Positions 21,684 to 22,870 of a DNA stretch of 22,870 nucleotides are shown here, in pieces. The stretch is taken from positions 1-22,870 of the forward strand of contig DAHUXX010000033.1 of the NCBI GenBank assembly GCA_027306955.1, written 5' to 3'. The translations under genes and the position numbers were made by a program. This stretch comes from Acetobacteraceae bacterium (GTDB taxonomy: Bacteria > Pseudomonadota > Alphaproteobacteria > Acetobacterales > Acetobacteraceae). Numbering within the stretch: the first letter of the stretch is position 1; the number at the start of each line of letters is the position of its first letter. The notes under the pieces were generated by a model. The model was not told the DNA's origin, made no database searches, and worked only from the letters and a program-made list of their open reading frames with translations.

Positions 21684-22870
21684 GCGAGACCGCCGCCATC
21701 CTCGCCTTCGTCGCCCTCGGCGTGCTGCTCGTCACCTGGATCGGCATACGCGGCGGGTCCAAGGCATCCTCGACGTTGGAAGGCTGGGTGCTCAACTCCC
21801 GCCTCATGGGCCCGGTGCTGGTCTGGTTCCTGCTCGGGACCGAGATCTACACCTCGTTCACCTTCCTCGGCCTCGCCGGCTTCGCCTACGCGCGCGGCGG
21901 CGGCGTGTTCTACAACGTCGCCACCAACGACGTGGCCTACGCCTTCGGCTTCTTCGTGCTGCCCGCGGTGTGGCTCATCGGCCGGCGCTTCGGCTACCTC
22001 ACCCAGGCGGATTTCATCGCCGGGCGCTACGGCAGCCAGGGGCTCGGCATCCTTGTCGCCGCCGCCAGCGCGGTGATCCTGATCCCCTATATCGACCTCA
22101 ACATCCAGGGCCTGGGCGCGATCCTGAAGGTGGTCTCGGGTGGCGCGATCAACCTGCGCCTCGCCGAGGTGATTGCCTTTCTCGTGCTGGCCGTCGCGGT
22201 CTACGCCGGCGGCATCCGCGGCAATGCCTGGCAGGCGGTGATCAAGGACGTGCTGATGTTCGTGGCCATCGCCGCGCTGTTCGTCGTCGTGCCGCTGCAT
22301 TTCTTCGGCGGCTTCGGCGCGATGATGAAGAAGCTCGGCAGCACCGCCGCCGCGCACGTCGTCATCCCCGGCCACGGCTCGAAGGTCGGCGTCCCGTGGT
22401 TCATCAGCACGGTGCTGCTCACCGGCTTCGGGCAGTGGATGTGGCCGCAATGGTTCGCCGTCGGCTTCACCGCGAAGGGGCCGCGGACGTTGAAGCTGCA
22501 GGCGGTGTTCATGCCGCTCTACCAGGTGGTGAAGGTCGCCGTGATCCTGATCGGCTTCGCCGCGGTGCTGATCTTCGCCGGCCAGAAAGTGCCGGGCAAC
22601 GAGGTGGTGATGCGGCTGGCGGAGCGGAGCTTCCCCGGCTGGTTCCTCGCCATCTTCGTGCTCGCCGCGGTGCTCTCGGCGATCGTGCCGGCGGGCTCGA
22701 TCATCGTCACCTCCTGCACGCTCATCGCGCATAACGTGGTGGCGAAGCTGCGCCCGGCCACCTCCGAGCGCGCCGTCTTCGTGCTCACCCGCTGGCTTGC
22801 CTTCCCGGTGACGCTGGCGGCCCTCCTGCTCGCCATCGCCGCGCCGGCGCTGATCGTGGTGATCCTGCTC
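21680..22870 (+). CDS. Sodium:solute symporter (SSS family), 3' end beyond window
   Basis: The first 397 codons of a polytopic transporter are present, with no stop before the right edge. Typical SSS (TC 2.A.21) features are the first helix (AAILAFVALGVLL), the post-helix EGWVLNSRLMGPVLVWFLLG segment with a polar second helix, the YLTQADFIAGRYGSQGLGIL loop, the YAGGIRGNAWQAVIKDVLMF segment around the fifth helix, and repeated hydrophobic helices to the end. It resembles the permease half of DUF3311/SSS pairs, which take up monocarboxylates, pantothenate or amino acids with sodium. The start at 21680 is fixed by the ATGA overlap with the small partner gene. Context with amino-acid enzymes suggests it imports their substrate; that is inference. 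Confidence 0.9.
   Translation, partial: MSETAAILAFVALGVLLVTWIGIRGGSKASSTLEGWVLNSRLMGPVLVWFLLGTEIYTSFTFLGLAGFAYARGGGVFYNVATNDVAYAFGFFVLPAVWLIGRRFGYLTQADFIAGRYGSQGLGILVAAASAVILIPYIDLNIQGLGAILKVVSGGAINLRLAEVIAFLVLAVAVYAGGIRGNAWQAVIKDVLMFVAIAALFVVVPLHFFGGFGAMMKKLGSTAAAHVVIPGHGSKVGVPWFISTVLLTGFGQWMWPQWFAVGFTAKGPRTLKLQAVFMPLYQVVKVAVILIGFAAVLIFAGQKVPGNEVVMRLAERSFPGWFLAIFVLAAVLSAIVPAGSIIVTSCTLIAHNVVAKLRPATSERAVFVLTRWLAFPVTLAALLLAIAAPALIVVILL

Overview
The window is a GC-rich, gene-dense chromosomal segment. GC-dominated third codon positions, closely packed operons, strong GGAGG-type ribosome binding sites and the gene families present suggest an alphaproteobacterium, possibly Rhodospirillales/Acetobacteraceae. 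That placement is inference; no rRNA or marker gene is present. I see no tRNA or rRNA gene, CRISPR array, insertion sequence or prophage. Nearly everything is small-molecule catabolism and transport, biased toward amino acids, amides and acyl-CoA.

Left part (1-5220): the start of an MFS carboxylate-type transporter runs off the left edge. A divergent TIM-barrel amidohydrolase follows, facing a minus-strand operon of a 14-helix DHA2-type exporter, an M20D amidohydrolase and an M20 N-carbamoyl-amino-acid/allantoate hydrolase. The two peptidase-fold genes overlap by 8 bases. The 339-base gap at 5221-5559 holds a run of hairpins ending in an intrinsic-terminator-like structure on the minus strand, a candidate small RNA or leader.

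Middle (5560-13431): msrB with a near-ideal ribosome binding site comes first, then a translationally coupled pair of glycerol-3-phosphate dehydrogenase (glpD) and a nitroreductase. An AMP-forming acyl-CoA synthetase is divergent from glpD. A 67-residue Asp-rich small protein abuts the convergent end of a minus-strand operon encoding an ECHDC3-like crotonase without the two hydratase glutamates, two VOC/glyoxalase-fold proteins and an SDR. This looks like a small catabolic module of unknown substrate.

Right part (13518-22870), plus strand: an FAD-dependent DAO-family oxidoreductase ends at a terminator-like hairpin. After it comes a tightly spaced apparent operon: a CX5R phosphatase, a 45-codon small ORF, a D-arginine-dehydrogenase-like oxidase, a 1103-residue transglutaminase/DUF2126 fusion, a 2,2-dialkylglycine-decarboxylase-like aminotransferase, a DUF3311 protein and a sodium:solute symporter cut by the right edge. 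The symporter could import an amino acid or related compound, and the two amino-acid enzymes could break it down.

The most interesting gene is the transglutaminase/DUF2126 fusion. DUF2126 has been predicted by comparative genomics to be a circularly permuted glutamine-synthetase-like peptide ligase of a widespread but uncharacterised peptide-tagging or peptide-synthesis system. Here it sits between two amino-acid-metabolising enzymes, and none of its usual partners (ATP-grasp, alpha-E, NTN-hydrolase) is visible in the window.
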